Of a stretch of 64,000 nt of DNA, positions 26,242 to 35,051 are shown piece after piece. A program made the translations under genes and the position numbers. The number at the start of each line of letters is the position of its first letter. The stretch's first letter is position 1. The stretch comes from an uncultured Pseudobutyrivibrio sp. Lineage in GTDB: Bacteria; Bacillota; Clostridia; Lachnospirales; Lachnospiraceae. The stretch lies in the NCBI GenBank assembly GCA_900546435.1, contig URCQ01000005.1, forward strand, positions 1 through 64,000, written 5' to 3'. The notes under the pieces are model-generated. The model made no database searches, was not told where the DNA came from, and saw only the letters and a program-made list of their open reading frames with translations.

Positions 26242-26604
26242 ACGAAAACAAATAAACGAAGTGTAGGCAGTGTCTATGAAAAACGAGCAGCTGCGTATTT
26301 GCAGGAGCAGGGCTATACGATTCTCGAAATGAACTATCGCTGCAGAAAAGGAGAAATTGACATTGTGGCAACCGATGGAGCATATCTTTGCTTTGTTGAG
26401 GTAAAATATCGAAAAGATGCCAAAACCGGTGATCCGTTAGAAGCAGTAGATATGAAAAAGCAGCAGGTTATTTGCTATGTGGCTGCGTATTATCTTTTGA
26501 TGCATCAAAAGTATTATGCGATGCAGATACGTTTTGATGTCATTGCTATTTGTGGAGAGAATCTTACACTTTTAAAAAATGCGTTTCCTTATAGGGGAAG
26601 ATGA
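26242..26604 (+). CDS. yraN: YraN family (UPF0102) nuclease-fold protein
   Basis: A small endonuclease-fold protein with the family core N-Y-R-C-R-K-G-E-I-D-I-V-A followed by F-V-E-V-K-Y-R. The conserved N-terminus (N-K-R-S-V-G-S-V-Y-E-K-R-A-A-A-Y-L) lies upstream of the first canonical in-frame start, TTG 26299. In-frame stops end at 26190, and between there and 26299 no ATG, GTG or TTG exists. An ACG at 26242 is eight bases after GGGAGG (26228-26233) and gives a normal-length 120-aa protein; an ATA at 26236 overlapping the ylqH stop is an alternative. Family call is firm, start is not. Confidence 0.85.
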   Translation, partial: TKTNKRSVGSVYEKRAAAYLQEQGYTILEMNYRCRKGEIDIVATDGAYLCFVEVKYRKDAKTGDPLEAVDMKKQQVICYVAAYYLLMHQKYYAMQIRFDVIAICGENLTLLKNAFPYRGR

Positions 26605-27455
26605 TCAAAAAAGATACATGTGAAATCCTAAAAGAAAGAGAATATCAATCACCGGAAGGATATACATTACCCTATTTATCCTTTGCAATCTATGAGAATA
26701 TCCCGTTTATCCGCCATCTGTTTACAACAAGAGCCGGTGGTGTCAGCCAGGGGATTTACGAAAGCTTAAATCTGAGCTTTTCAAGAGGCGATGATGCGGC
26801 AGCTGTGCTTGAAAATTATCGCAGAGTGGCAGAGGCATTACAAACGACACCGGAGGCAATCGTAACAAGTGATCAGACACATACAACTAATGTACGATAT
26901 GTGGGAAAAGAGGATCAGGGAAAGGGAATTATTTGCCAACGTGATTACACCGATGTAGATGGAATGATTACAAATGAGTCAGGGGTAGTTCTTGCGACAT
27001 TTTATGCAGATTGTGTACCTCTTTATTTTGTGGATCCCGTACATCATGCAATTGGGCTGTCACATTCTGGGTGGCGAGGAACGGTAGAACGTATGGGTGC
27101 AGTGACTATTCAAAAAATGACGCAGCATTTTGGAACAGATCCAAAGGACTTGCTTTGTGCAATCGGACCATCTATTTGTCAGAGTTGTTATGAAGTCAGT
27201 GATGATGTTGCCAAGGCTTTTATGCAGGCTTTTCCCGATCATATTCCGCAGATCCTGGAAGACAAAAAGAATGGAAAGTATCAGTTGGATTTATGGAAAT
27301 CTAATGAAATTGTAATGCGTGAGGCCGGCGTTTTAAAAGAACATCTGGCGGTGACAAATATATGTACTTGTTGCAATGATAAGCAGTTGTTTTCCCATCG
27401 TGCCAGCAAAGGGAAAAGAGGAAATTTAGGGGCATTTTTAATGCTTTGTGAATAG
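26601..27455 (+). CDS. pgeF: Peptidoglycan editing factor PgeF (YfiH, laccase-domain family)
   Basis: A Cu/Zn-site hydrolase-fold protein once called polyphenol oxidase; E. coli YfiH removes misincorporated L-Ser-containing precursors in peptidoglycan. Metal ligands of the family are seen: His in S-D-Q-T-H, Cys in YADCVPLYF, His in G-L-S-H-S-G-W-R-G. Also typical are FTTRAGGVS near the start and NICTCC toward the end. 284 aa. ATG overlaps the yraN stop (ATGA). Confidence 0.93.
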   Translation: MIKKDTCEILKEREYQSPEGYTLPYLSFAIYENIPFIRHLFTTRAGGVSQGIYESLNLSFSRGDDAAAVLENYRRVAEALQTTPEAIVTSDQTHTTNVRYVGKEDQGKGIICQRDYTDVDGMITNESGVVLATFYADCVPLYFVDPVHHAIGLSHSGWRGTVERMGAVTIQKMTQHFGTDPKDLLCAIGPSICQSCYEVSDDVAKAFMQAFPDHIPQILEDKKNGKYQLDLWKSNEIVMREAGVLKEHLAVTNICTCCNDKQLFSHRASKGKRGNLGAFLMLCE

Positions 27456-27473
27456 AAAGATGAGGATGAATGT

Positions 27474-28793
27474 ATGGATACATCGCATCAGATAGCTTCT
27501 GTAGCGCCGGAAAGTCCGGCGGCAAAAGCAGGTGTGGAACCGATGGATATCATCAGAGAAATCAATGGCGTTTCTTTGATTGATATTTTTGATTATTATT
27601 ATTATGAAGATGAGTCGTCGTTTGATATGTTGATTGAAAAACCGGATCAGACGACAAGAATGGTGCATATTGAAAAAGAAGAGGGTGAGGACTTAGGCAT
27701 TCTTTTTGCGAACGGATTGATGGATGATTATCGCTCGTGTCATAATAAGTGTATGTTTTGCTTTATTGATCAGATGCCGCCAGGAATGCGTGATACCTTG
27801 TATTTTAAGGATGATGATACGAGACTATCTTTTTTACAGGGAAATTATGTGACACTTACCAATATGAAAGAGGAAGATTTACAGCGCATCATAAAATATC
27901 ATCTGGCGCCAATCAATATATCCGTACAGGCAACAAACCCTGAGTTACGTTGTAAAATGTTGCACAACCGCTTTGCAGGTGATATCTTGGAAAAGATTGC
28001 CATGCTTGCAGAAGCAGATATTGAGATGAATGCACAGATTGTTCTTTGCAAGGGGGAAAATGATGGAGAAGAATTGGAACGCTCCATAAGGGAACTATTA
28101 GAATTTCATCCACAGATGCAGAGTATGTCGGTTGTTCCGGTAGGACTAACAAAGTTTCGTGATGGATTATATCCATTAGAATCGTTTGAAAAGGAAGATG
28201 CAAGAGAAGTCCTTCGAACGATTCACAAATGGCAGGATTATAGTTTTGAGCGATATGGAACGCATTTTGTACAGGCTTCGGATGAATGGTATCTGATTGC
28301 GGATGAGGAGCTGCCGCAGGAAGACCGCTATGATGGGTATACACAGTTGGAAAATGGTGTGGGTATGATCCGTCTGTTGATGGATGAATTCCGCGAAGCA
28401 TTGTCAAGGGAGCGGAAACATCCGTTTATGCGAAAAAAAGAGTTTTCGGTAGCAACAGGGCGTCTGGCAGCACCATTTATTCGTATGTTATGTGACGAAT
28501 TTATGGAAAAATTCCCAAAGGTGACAATCCATGTGTATGAAATACGCAATGATTTCTTCGGAGAAAAAATAACTGTATCGGGACTGATTACCGGTCAGGA
28601 TCTGAAGGCACAATTATCGGATCAAAAACTGGGGACGCATCTGCTTTTGCCACAAAATATGGTGCGTGCGCAGGAGATGGATTTCTTAGATGATGTGACC
28701 GTGGCAGAGCTAAGTGAAGCTTTACAAGTAAAGGTAGATATTGTAAAATCAAGCGGACAAGATTTCGTGAAACAGTTGATAGAATTAGCATAG
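27474..28793 (+). CDS. PDZ / radical-SAM-like DUF512 protein
   Basis: 439 residues. An N-terminal PDZ-like part (1-60, S-P-A-A-K-A-G-V) is followed by a cysteine cluster C-H-N-K-C-M-F-C-F-I-D-Q at about 87-98, which fits a C-x3-C-x2-C iron-sulfur radical SAM motif, and a C-terminal DUF512 domain. The family almost always lies beside der, as here, and its reaction is unknown. SD GATGAGGATG. No signal peptide, so cytoplasmic. Confidence 0.9.
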   Translation: MDTSHQIASVAPESPAAKAGVEPMDIIREINGVSLIDIFDYYYYEDESSFDMLIEKPDQTTRMVHIEKEEGEDLGILFANGLMDDYRSCHNKCMFCFIDQMPPGMRDTLYFKDDDTRLSFLQGNYVTLTNMKEEDLQRIIKYHLAPINISVQATNPELRCKMLHNRFAGDILEKIAMLAEADIEMNAQIVLCKGENDGEELERSIRELLEFHPQMQSMSVVPVGLTKFRDGLYPLESFEKEDAREVLRTIHKWQDYSFERYGTHFVQASDEWYLIADEELPQEDRYDGYTQLENGVGMIRLLMDEFREALSRERKHPFMRKKEFSVATGRLAAPFIRMLCDEFMEKFPKVTIHVYEIRNDFFGEKITVSGLITGQDLKAQLSDQKLGTHLLLPQNMVRAQEMDFLDDVTVAELSEALQVKVDIVKSSGQDFVKQLIELA

Positions 28794-28805
28794 ATGGAGG
28801 AAAAT

Positions 28806-30128
28806 ATGAGTAAGCCAGTAGTTGCTATTGTTGGCAGACCCAATGTAGGAAAATCCACATTGTTCAATGCATTAGCAGGAGAAAGAATCTCAATCGTAAA
28901 AGATACACCGGGTGTAACAAGAGATCGTATTTATGCGGATGTTACCTGGTTAAATCATGAGTTTACGATGATTGATACAGGGGGTATAGAACCGGAGTCA
29001 AAGGATATTATCATTAGCCAGATGCGTGAACAGGCGCAGATTGCGATTGATACGGCAGATGTTATTATTTTTATGACAGATGTGAAACAGGGACTTGTGG
29101 ATTCTGATGCAAAAGTGGCAGATATGCTGCGTCGTTCCCATAAGCCGGTCGTACTTGTTGTAAATAAAGTAGATAGTTTTGAAAAATACATGTCAGATGT
29201 ATATGAATTCTATAATTTGGGAATAGGAGATCCTATGCCGATTTCATCCTCTTCCATGTTAGGCTTGGGAGATATGTTGGATGAAGTGATTGCACATTTC
29301 CCGGAACATGCAGGGGAAGATGAGGATGAGGATATTCCCAAAATTGCTATTGTAGGTAAACCCAATGTAGGAAAATCGTCCCTGATTAACCGTCTGGTAG
29401 GAGAAAATCGTGTCATTGTATCTAATGTTGCAGGAACAACAAGAGATGCAGTAGATACAAAAGTAAAATACCACGGAAAAGAGTATATCTTTATCGATAC
29501 AGCAGGACTTCGTCGTAAGAGTAAAATCAAAGAAGAACTGGAACGTTTCAGTATTATACGTGCTGTGGCAGCCGTTGAAAAAGCAGATGTTGTCATTGTT
29601 ATGATTGATGCAACGGAGGGTGTGACGGAACAGGACGCAAAGATTGCCGGTATTGCGCATGAGCGTGGAAAAGGTATTATCATTGCAGTCAACAAATGGG
29701 ATGCTGTAGAAAAAGATGATAAGACCATCTATAAGCATAAAGAAAAAATACGCCAGACATTGTCGTTTATGCCATATGCGCAGATTATGTTTATTTCTGT
29801 TTTGACAGGACAGCGTCTGCCAAAAATTTACGAAACGATTGATGCAGTAATTGAGAATAATTCCATGCGTGTTGCAACCGGTGTACTCAATGAGATCGTG
29901 ACGGAAGCCGTTGCTATGCAGCAGCCACCATCCGATAAAGGAAAACGTTTAAAAATTTATTATGTGACGCAGGTAGCTGTAAAACCGCCTACGTTTGTCA
30001 TCTTTGTCAATGACAAGGAATTGATGCATTTTTCATATACCAGATATTTGGAAAATCGAATTCGTGATGCTTTTGGATTTGAAGGAACATCCTTGAAATT
30101 CATTATTCGCGAGAGAAAGGATGATTAA
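28806..30128 (+). CDS. der: Ribosome biogenesis GTPase Der (EngA)
   Basis: A double-GTPase for 50S maturation. First G domain: GRPNVGKST at residues 10-18, DTGG, NKVD. Second: GKPNVGKSS at about 185, DTAGLRRKSK, NKWD. C-terminal KH-like domain from about 350. Start ATG 28806 with GGAGG five bases upstream; the ATG at 28794 overlaps that SD and is rejected. 440 aa. Confidence 0.98.
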   Translation: MSKPVVAIVGRPNVGKSTLFNALAGERISIVKDTPGVTRDRIYADVTWLNHEFTMIDTGGIEPESKDIIISQMREQAQIAIDTADVIIFMTDVKQGLVDSDAKVADMLRRSHKPVVLVVNKVDSFEKYMSDVYEFYNLGIGDPMPISSSSMLGLGDMLDEVIAHFPEHAGEDEDEDIPKIAIVGKPNVGKSSLINRLVGENRVIVSNVAGTTRDAVDTKVKYHGKEYIFIDTAGLRRKSKIKEELERFSIIRAVAAVEKADVVIVMIDATEGVTEQDAKIAGIAHERGKGIIIAVNKWDAVEKDDKTIYKHKEKIRQTLSFMPYAQIMFISVLTGQRLPKIYETIDAVIENNSMRVATGVLNEIVTEAVAMQQPPSDKGKRLKIYYVTQVAVKPPTFVIFVNDKELMHFSYTRYLENRIRDAFGFEGTSLKFIIRERKDD

Positions 30129-30131
30129 ACT

Positions 30132-30782
30132 ATGGGAAGTATGAGACTGATTGCGTTGGCAATTGGCTATGCGTTTGGATTGATTTTATCGGGATATCTT
30201 TTTGGCAAAAAAAATGATGTAGATATTCGCAAACAAGGAAGTGGAAATATCGGAACAACAAATACCATGCGAATTTTAGGAATAAAAGTGGGAGCACTTA
30301 CACTGGTGTGTGACTGTTTAAAATGTGTGGCAGCAGTTGTTGTTGTTTATGTATTGTTTCATAATGCTTATCCGGATCATATCGTTTTATTAGAACTGTA
30401 CGGCGCAATTGGTGCAATTTTAGGTCATGATTTTCCTTTCTTTATGAAATTTAAAGGAGGAAAGGGAATCGCATGTAGTTTTGGTATGATTGTGGCACTG
30501 TTTCCGCAATGTCTGCCTATCTGCGTTTTGATTTTTATTCTAGTTGTTGCCTTTACCCGCTATGTATCGTTGGGATCCATTCTGGCAGTGCTTGCATTGA
30601 TGGCGCAGGTCTGGATTTTCGGAGCAAAGGGATGGTTACGTTTTGACGTATCTGATGTACTTGAGGCACAGATTTTAGTTTCTTTTGTCTGTATACTTGC
30701 CATTGTATTACATCGAAGCAATATCAAAAGATTGCTGCATGGGAATGAAAATAAATTCTCATTCAAATCAAAACGTGGTTAG
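30132..30782 (+). CDS. plsY: Glycerol-3-phosphate acyltransferase PlsY
   Basis: An integral membrane enzyme that uses PlsX-made acyl phosphate to acylate glycerol 3-phosphate. Motifs: SGNIGTTNTMR at about 37 (motif 1), FKGGKG at about 107 (motif 2), and H-R-S-N-I-K-R-L near the C-terminus (motif 3). At least five hydrophobic segments, 216 aa. der-plsY-gpsA is a conserved Firmicutes order, and gpsA makes its glycerol 3-phosphate. Confidence 0.97.
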   Translation: MGSMRLIALAIGYAFGLILSGYLFGKKNDVDIRKQGSGNIGTTNTMRILGIKVGALTLVCDCLKCVAAVVVVYVLFHNAYPDHIVLLELYGAIGAILGHDFPFFMKFKGGKGIACSFGMIVALFPQCLPICVLIFILVVAFTRYVSLGSILAVLALMAQVWIFGAKGWLRFDVSDVLEAQILVSFVCILAIVLHRSNIKRLLHGNENKFSFKSKRG

Positions 30783-30795
30783 AAACATGGAGTTT

Positions 30796-30820
30796 AGAAT
30801 CCTGCAATGCAGGATTCTTT
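30796..30820 (+). terminator. Hairpin between plsY and gpsA
   Basis: An 11-bp inverted repeat (30796-30806 with 30808-30818) with minimal loop and only three or four Ts; probably partial termination or 3'-end protection. Confidence 0.55.
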
Positions 30821-30846
30821 TCGATTGAAATTATGGAGGAATGCAA

Positions 30847-31839
30847 ATGCAGGTTGGAGTTGTTGGCGCAGGAAGTTGGGGAACAGCACTTGCTATTTTA
30901 TTACAAACAAACGGATGTGATGTGACCTTATGGTCGCATCGTGCGTCGCAGGTGGAGGCAATGGAGCAGACCGGCGTGTGTGATAAACTGCCGGGGACTT
31001 TGCTTCCGAAGGAAATGCATCTGACCGCCGATTTAGAAAAATGCATCAGAAATAAGGCTCTTTTGGTCATGGCAGTACCATCAAAGGCAACGCGGGAAAC
31101 AGCAGAAAAAATAAAACCATATGTGACGAAAGATCAGATCATCTGTAGTGTTTCAAAAGGAATAGAAGAGGATACACTATTTACACAATGCGGTATTTTG
31201 GAAGAGGTATTGGGACAGGAGGCAAAGATTGGTGTATTGAGTGGTCCGTCCCATGCAGAGGAAGTAGTCAAAGCATTGCCGACCGTTGTTGTTGCCGGAG
31301 CAAAAGACATGGCAGTGGCTGAATTTTTACAAAATGCATTTATGAATGATAATTTCCGCGTGTATACGAGTACAGATGTGATAGGAATAGAAATTGGTGC
31401 ATCGCTAAAAAATGTCATAGCATTAGCAGCCGGAATGTCAGATGGATTAGGATATGGAGATAACACAAAAGCAGCGTTGATTACCCGGGGCATCAAAGAG
31501 ATTTCGTCACTTGCTCTTGCGATGGGTGGTTTGCCACAGACACTGAGTGGGCTTGCTGGAACCGGGGATCTGATTGTGACATGCTCTAGTATGCATAGTC
31601 GAAATCGAAAAGCGGGTATGCTGATTGGACAGGGATTGCGTCCGGAAGATGCTATGAGAGAAGTCCAGATGGTGGTAGAGGGCGTGTATTCTGCAAAGGC
31701 AGCACTGGCATTAGGTAAACAGTATAACGTTAGTCTGCCAATCATTGAACAAGTTAACGAAGTATTGTTTTGTGGTGTGGATCCCAAGATTGCAGTGCAG
31801 CGATTGATGGAACGAGATAAAAAACCTGAGATTATATAA
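30847..31839 (+). CDS. gpsA: Glycerol-3-phosphate dehydrogenase [NAD(P)+]
   Basis: It reduces dihydroxyacetone phosphate to sn-glycerol 3-phosphate for phospholipids. Rossmann motif V-G-A-G-S-W-G-T-A-L-A at residues 5-15; later SGPSHAEEV, IGIEIGASLKNVIALAAG with the catalytic Lys, and GLAGTGDLIVTC. Start ATG 30847 lies seven bases after GGAGG; the ATG at 30841 is too close. 330 aa. Confidence 0.97.
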   Translation: MQVGVVGAGSWGTALAILLQTNGCDVTLWSHRASQVEAMEQTGVCDKLPGTLLPKEMHLTADLEKCIRNKALLVMAVPSKATRETAEKIKPYVTKDQIICSVSKGIEEDTLFTQCGILEEVLGQEAKIGVLSGPSHAEEVVKALPTVVVAGAKDMAVAEFLQNAFMNDNFRVYTSTDVIGIEIGASLKNVIALAAGMSDGLGYGDNTKAALITRGIKEISSLALAMGGLPQTLSGLAGTGDLIVTCSSMHSRNRKAGMLIGQGLRPEDAMREVQMVVEGVYSAKAALALGKQYNVSLPIIEQVNEVLFCGVDPKIAVQRLMERDKKPEII

Positions 31840-31845
31840 AACCCA

Positions 31846-31874
31846 TTGACTACCCTCATACAAGATGCTAGAAT
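31846..31874 (+). promoter_or_regulatory. nrdD operon promoter
   Basis: TTGACT (31846-31851), 17-base spacer, TAGAAT (31869-31874), with the extended -10 TG at 31866-31867. Transcription would begin at about 31881, right before the first NrdR box. Confidence 0.8.
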
Positions 31875-31885
31875 AATTAAACGGT

Positions 31886-31901
31886 GCACAAGATATAGTG
31901 C
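31886..31901. promoter_or_regulatory. NrdR box 1
   Basis: GCACAAGATATAGTGC matches the 16-base NrdR consensus ACACwATATATwGTGT at all but three positions. It lies just after the predicted transcription start of nrdD. Confidence 0.82.
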
Positions 31902-31917
31902 GATTTATAAAACAATA

Positions 31918-31933
31918 TGACAATATATAGATG
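31918..31933. promoter_or_regulatory. NrdR box 2
   Basis: TGACAATATATAGATG keeps the AC-AATATATAG core of the NrdR consensus. It starts 32 bases after box 1, three helical turns, the usual tandem arrangement for NrdR. Confidence 0.7.
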
Positions 31934-31950
31934 TAGAAAGGGTGGACACT

Positions 31951-34071
31951 ATGATAAAAGTAGTGAAGAAAGATGGTACATTAGAAGACTTTAACGTACA
32001 AAAAGTCGTAGATGCAGTGAATAAATCAGCATGTAGAGTGTTGATTAATTTTACAGAAGAAGAAGAAAAATTTATTTGCCAATTTGTAGAAGAAAAAGTT
32101 TTTGCACTTGGTATGGAACGTATTGAGATTGCGCAGATGCATAATATCGTAGAAGGCGCGTTAGAGCGCGTGAACCCTGTTGTTGCAAAGAGTTATCGAG
32201 ACTATCGAAACTATAAGCAGGATTTTGTCCAGATGCTGGATGACGTTTATACGAAGAGCCAGTCTATTATGTACATTGGAGACAAGGAAAATGCAAACAC
32301 AGACAGCGCGCTTGTTTCAACCAAGAGAAGCTTGATTTTTAATGAATTTAACCGTGAATTATACAAAAAGTTCTTTTTGACAACGGAGGAGATTCAGGCA
32401 ATTCGTGATGGTTATATCTATATTCATGATATGTCAGCGAGACGTGATACCATGAATTGCTGCCTATTTGACGTTAAGGCAGTCTTAGAGGGTGGCTTTG
32501 AGATGGGAAATATCTGGTATAACGAGCCAAAATCCTTAGATGTAGCGTTTGACGTTATTGGCGATATTGTACTTAGTGCAGCCAGCCAGCAATATGGTGG
32601 TTTTACAGTGCCAAGTGCTGACCTGATTTTAGATAAATATGCAGAGATTTCATTTGCTAAGTATGTTAAAAAATATACGGGGTTAGGTCTTTCACAGGAA
32701 AAAGCGGAAGAGACAGCCATGGCAGATGTAGAACGTGATTTTGAACAGGGATTCCAGGGTTGGGAGTACAAGTTTAATACAGTTGCCAGCAGCCGAGGCG
32801 ATTATCCGTTCATTACCGTTACAGCGGGAACAGGAACGACACGTTTTGCTAAGATGGCAACGATTTGTATGTTGCGTGTCCGTATGAATGGACAAGGGAA
32901 AAAAGGACACAAAAAACCCGTTTTATTCCCTAAAATTGTATTTTTATATGATGAAAATCTGCATGGTCCAGGTAAGGAATTAGAAGATGTCTTTGAGGCA
33001 GGTATTGAATGCTCAAGAAAAACAATGTATCCGGATTGGTTGAGTTTGACAGGCAAAGGTTATATTGCCAGCATGTACAAACAATATGGCGAGATTATCA
33101 GTCCAATGGGATGTCGTGCGTTCCTTTCTCCATGGTACGAAAGAGGCGGTATGAATCCGGCAGATGATAAGGATCGTCCGGTCTTTGTTGGTCGTTTTAA
33201 TATCGGAGCAGTCAGCTTGCATTTGCCAATGATTTTAGCAAAGGCAAGACAGGAAAGCCGTGATTTTTATGAAGTACTTGACTATTATCTGGAATTGATC
33301 CGTAAGCTGCATATCCGTACGTATGCTTACTTGGGTGAAATGCGTGCTTCTACGAACCCACTTGCGTACTGCGAAGGTGGATTCTATGGTGGACATTTAA
33401 AATATAACGATAAGATTAAACCAATCTTAAAGACAGCAACGGCCTCTTTTGGAATTACAGCATTTAATGAATTACAGGAATTGTATAACGGTAAATCCCT
33501 GGTAGAAGATGGTCAGTTTGCCGTAGAGGTTTTAGAGCACATCAACGAAAAAATCAACCAGTTCAAAAAAGAAGATGGCAATCTTTATGCTATTTATGGA
33601 ACGCCAGCAGAAAATCTTTGTGGTTTGCAGGTAAAACAGTTCCGTAAAAAGTATGGATTGGTTGAGAATGTTTCTGATCGCGAATATGTCAGCAACAGTT
33701 TTCATTGTCATGTGACAGAAGATATTACGCCAATTCAGAAACAGGATCTGGAGTATCGTTTCTGGGAGCTTTCCAATGGTGGAAAAATTCAGTATGTGAA
33801 GTATCCGATTGGTTACAATAAAGAAGCAGTTAAGACATTGGTACGTCGTGCCATGGATATGGGATTTTATGAAGGTGTCAATCTTTCGTTGTCGTATTGT
33901 GATGATTGTGGACATGAAGAACTTGATATGGATGTCTGCCCGGTTTGCGGCAGTCACAATTTGACAAAGATTGAACGTATGAACGGGTATCTTTCTTATT
34001 CCAGAGTCAAGGGTGATACCAGATTAAATGATGCGAAAATGGCAGAGATCGCAGAGAGAAAGAGTATGTAG
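31951..34071 (+). CDS. nrdD: Anaerobic ribonucleoside-triphosphate reductase (class III)
   Basis: An oxygen-sensitive glycyl radical enzyme making dNTPs. The N-terminal ATP-cone (about 1-90) begins I-K-V-V-K-K-D-G. The C-terminus carries a zinc site of two C-x-x-C pairs (YCDDCG and VCPVCG) and the glycyl radical region R-M-N-G-Y-L, with the Gly as radical site. ATG 31951 after GGGTGG, 706 aa. Tandem NrdR boxes lie upstream, and nrdG follows after 14 bases. Confidence 0.97.
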   Translation: MIKVVKKDGTLEDFNVQKVVDAVNKSACRVLINFTEEEEKFICQFVEEKVFALGMERIEIAQMHNIVEGALERVNPVVAKSYRDYRNYKQDFVQMLDDVYTKSQSIMYIGDKENANTDSALVSTKRSLIFNEFNRELYKKFFLTTEEIQAIRDGYIYIHDMSARRDTMNCCLFDVKAVLEGGFEMGNIWYNEPKSLDVAFDVIGDIVLSAASQQYGGFTVPSADLILDKYAEISFAKYVKKYTGLGLSQEKAEETAMADVERDFEQGFQGWEYKFNTVASSRGDYPFITVTAGTGTTRFAKMATICMLRVRMNGQGKKGHKKPVLFPKIVFLYDENLHGPGKELEDVFEAGIECSRKTMYPDWLSLTGKGYIASMYKQYGEIISPMGCRAFLSPWYERGGMNPADDKDRPVFVGRFNIGAVSLHLPMILAKARQESRDFYEVLDYYLELIRKLHIRTYAYLGEMRASTNPLAYCEGGFYGGHLKYNDKIKPILKTATASFGITAFNELQELYNGKSLVEDGQFAVEVLEHINEKINQFKKEDGNLYAIYGTPAENLCGLQVKQFRKKYGLVENVSDREYVSNSFHCHVTEDITPIQKQDLEYRFWELSNGGKIQYVKYPIGYNKEAVKTLVRRAMDMGFYEGVNLSLSYCDDCGHEELDMDVCPVCGSHNLTKIERMNGYLSYSRVKGDTRLNDAKMAEIAERKSM

Positions 34072-34085
34072 TATAGGTGAATATA

Positions 34086-34577
34086 ATGCGTTATCATAAC
34101 ATTACGAAAGACGATATGTTAAATGGGGATGGTCTGCGTGTCGTTTTATGGGTTGCAGGATGCGACCATTGTTGTAAAGACTGTCAAAATCCGATTACCT
34201 GGGATCCAAATGGTGGCCTGGAATTTGATGAAGAGGCAAAAGCAGAATTGTTTGAATCCTTGCATCATGATTATATTTCAGGAATTACCTTTAGCGGAGG
34301 AGATCCCTTATTTTTCGGTAACAGAGAAGCAGTGACAGGACTGGCGAAAGAAATCAAAGAACAGTTTCCGGATAAGACAATCTGGTTATATACCGGATTT
34401 ACGTATGAGACAATAGAGACACTTCCTATTATGGAATATGTGGATGTTCTGGTAGACGGTGAGTTTATTGTGGAACAGAAAGATACCAGTCTTTATTGGC
34501 GTGGAAGCAGTAACCAGCGCGTCATTGATGTACGAAACACTAGAAAAACAAACCAAATAGTGTTACATTGTAAATAA
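34086..34577 (+). CDS. nrdG: Anaerobic ribonucleotide reductase activating protein
   Basis: A radical SAM activase that installs the glycyl radical on NrdD. The cluster motif C-D-H-C-C-K-D-C fits C-x3-C-x2-C using the first, third and fourth cysteines, with one additional Cys between. SAM-binding F-S-G-G-D-P follows. ATG 34086 is five bases after AGGTGA; the GTG at 34077 would overlap it. 163 aa. Confidence 0.97.
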   Translation: MRYHNITKDDMLNGDGLRVVLWVAGCDHCCKDCQNPITWDPNGGLEFDEEAKAELFESLHHDYISGITFSGGDPLFFGNREAVTGLAKEIKEQFPDKTIWLYTGFTYETIETLPIMEYVDVLVDGEFIVEQKDTSLYWRGSSNQRVIDVRNTRKTNQIVLHCK

Positions 34578-34601
34578 TAAAATCTTTTAGGAGTAGTTTA
34601 C

Positions 34602-35039
34602 ATGAAGATAGCATGGAAAAAATTAACCGTTTCCGCAAAAATGCCGGAGAGAGGAAGCGTATGGGCAGCAGGGTATGATTTGTTTGCTGATCTGACAGAA
34701 AATTGTGTTTTAGAACCGCATGAGACACATATGATTGGAACAGGGATTGCTGTTGCTATTCCGGAGGGATATTTTGGAGGTGTTTTTGCACGAAGTGGTT
34801 TATCTGCAAAGGAAGGTCTTCGCCCGGCAAATTGTACTGGCGTAGTGGATGCAGATTATCGTGGAGAAATCAAGGTGGCACTTCATAATGATAGCGAAGA
34901 GCGTCGTGTGGTGCAGCCGGGACAAAAAATTGCACAAATGGTTGTGATGCCTTTTCTTTCGGTTGAATTTGAAGAAGTTACCGAATTGGACGAGACAGAA
35001 CGGGGAAAAGGTGGATTTGGTTCCACCGGCAAAATGTAG
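34602..35039 (+). CDS. dut: Deoxyuridine 5'-triphosphate nucleotidohydrolase (trimeric dUTPase)
   Basis: It hydrolyses dUTP to dUMP, keeping uracil out of DNA and feeding dTMP synthesis. All five trimeric dUTPase motifs appear in order: AGYDLFA, ARSGLS, GVVDADYRGEI, GQKIAQMVV, and the P-loop-like GKGGFGSTG at the C-terminus. 145 aa, SD TAGGAG. Its place behind nrdDG suggests co-control of dNTP supply and clean-up; ung at 2051 handles uracil that escapes. Confidence 0.97.
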   Translation: MKIAWKKLTVSAKMPERGSVWAAGYDLFADLTENCVLEPHETHMIGTGIAVAIPEGYFGGVFARSGLSAKEGLRPANCTGVVDADYRGEIKVALHNDSEERRVVQPGQKIAQMVVMPFLSVEFEEVTELDETERGKGGFGSTGKM

Positions 35040-35051
35040 GAGGATTACATT

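Noticed and set aside
26188..26299. Programmed frameshift joining ylqH to yraN
   Set aside because: No slippery heptamer or downstream pseudoknot is apparent; a non-canonical start with a good SD is simpler.
31134..31889. A 251-codon open frame on the minus strand across gpsA
   Set aside because: Fully antisense to a clear gpsA, no SD and no recognisable protein; it is a shadow of codon bias.
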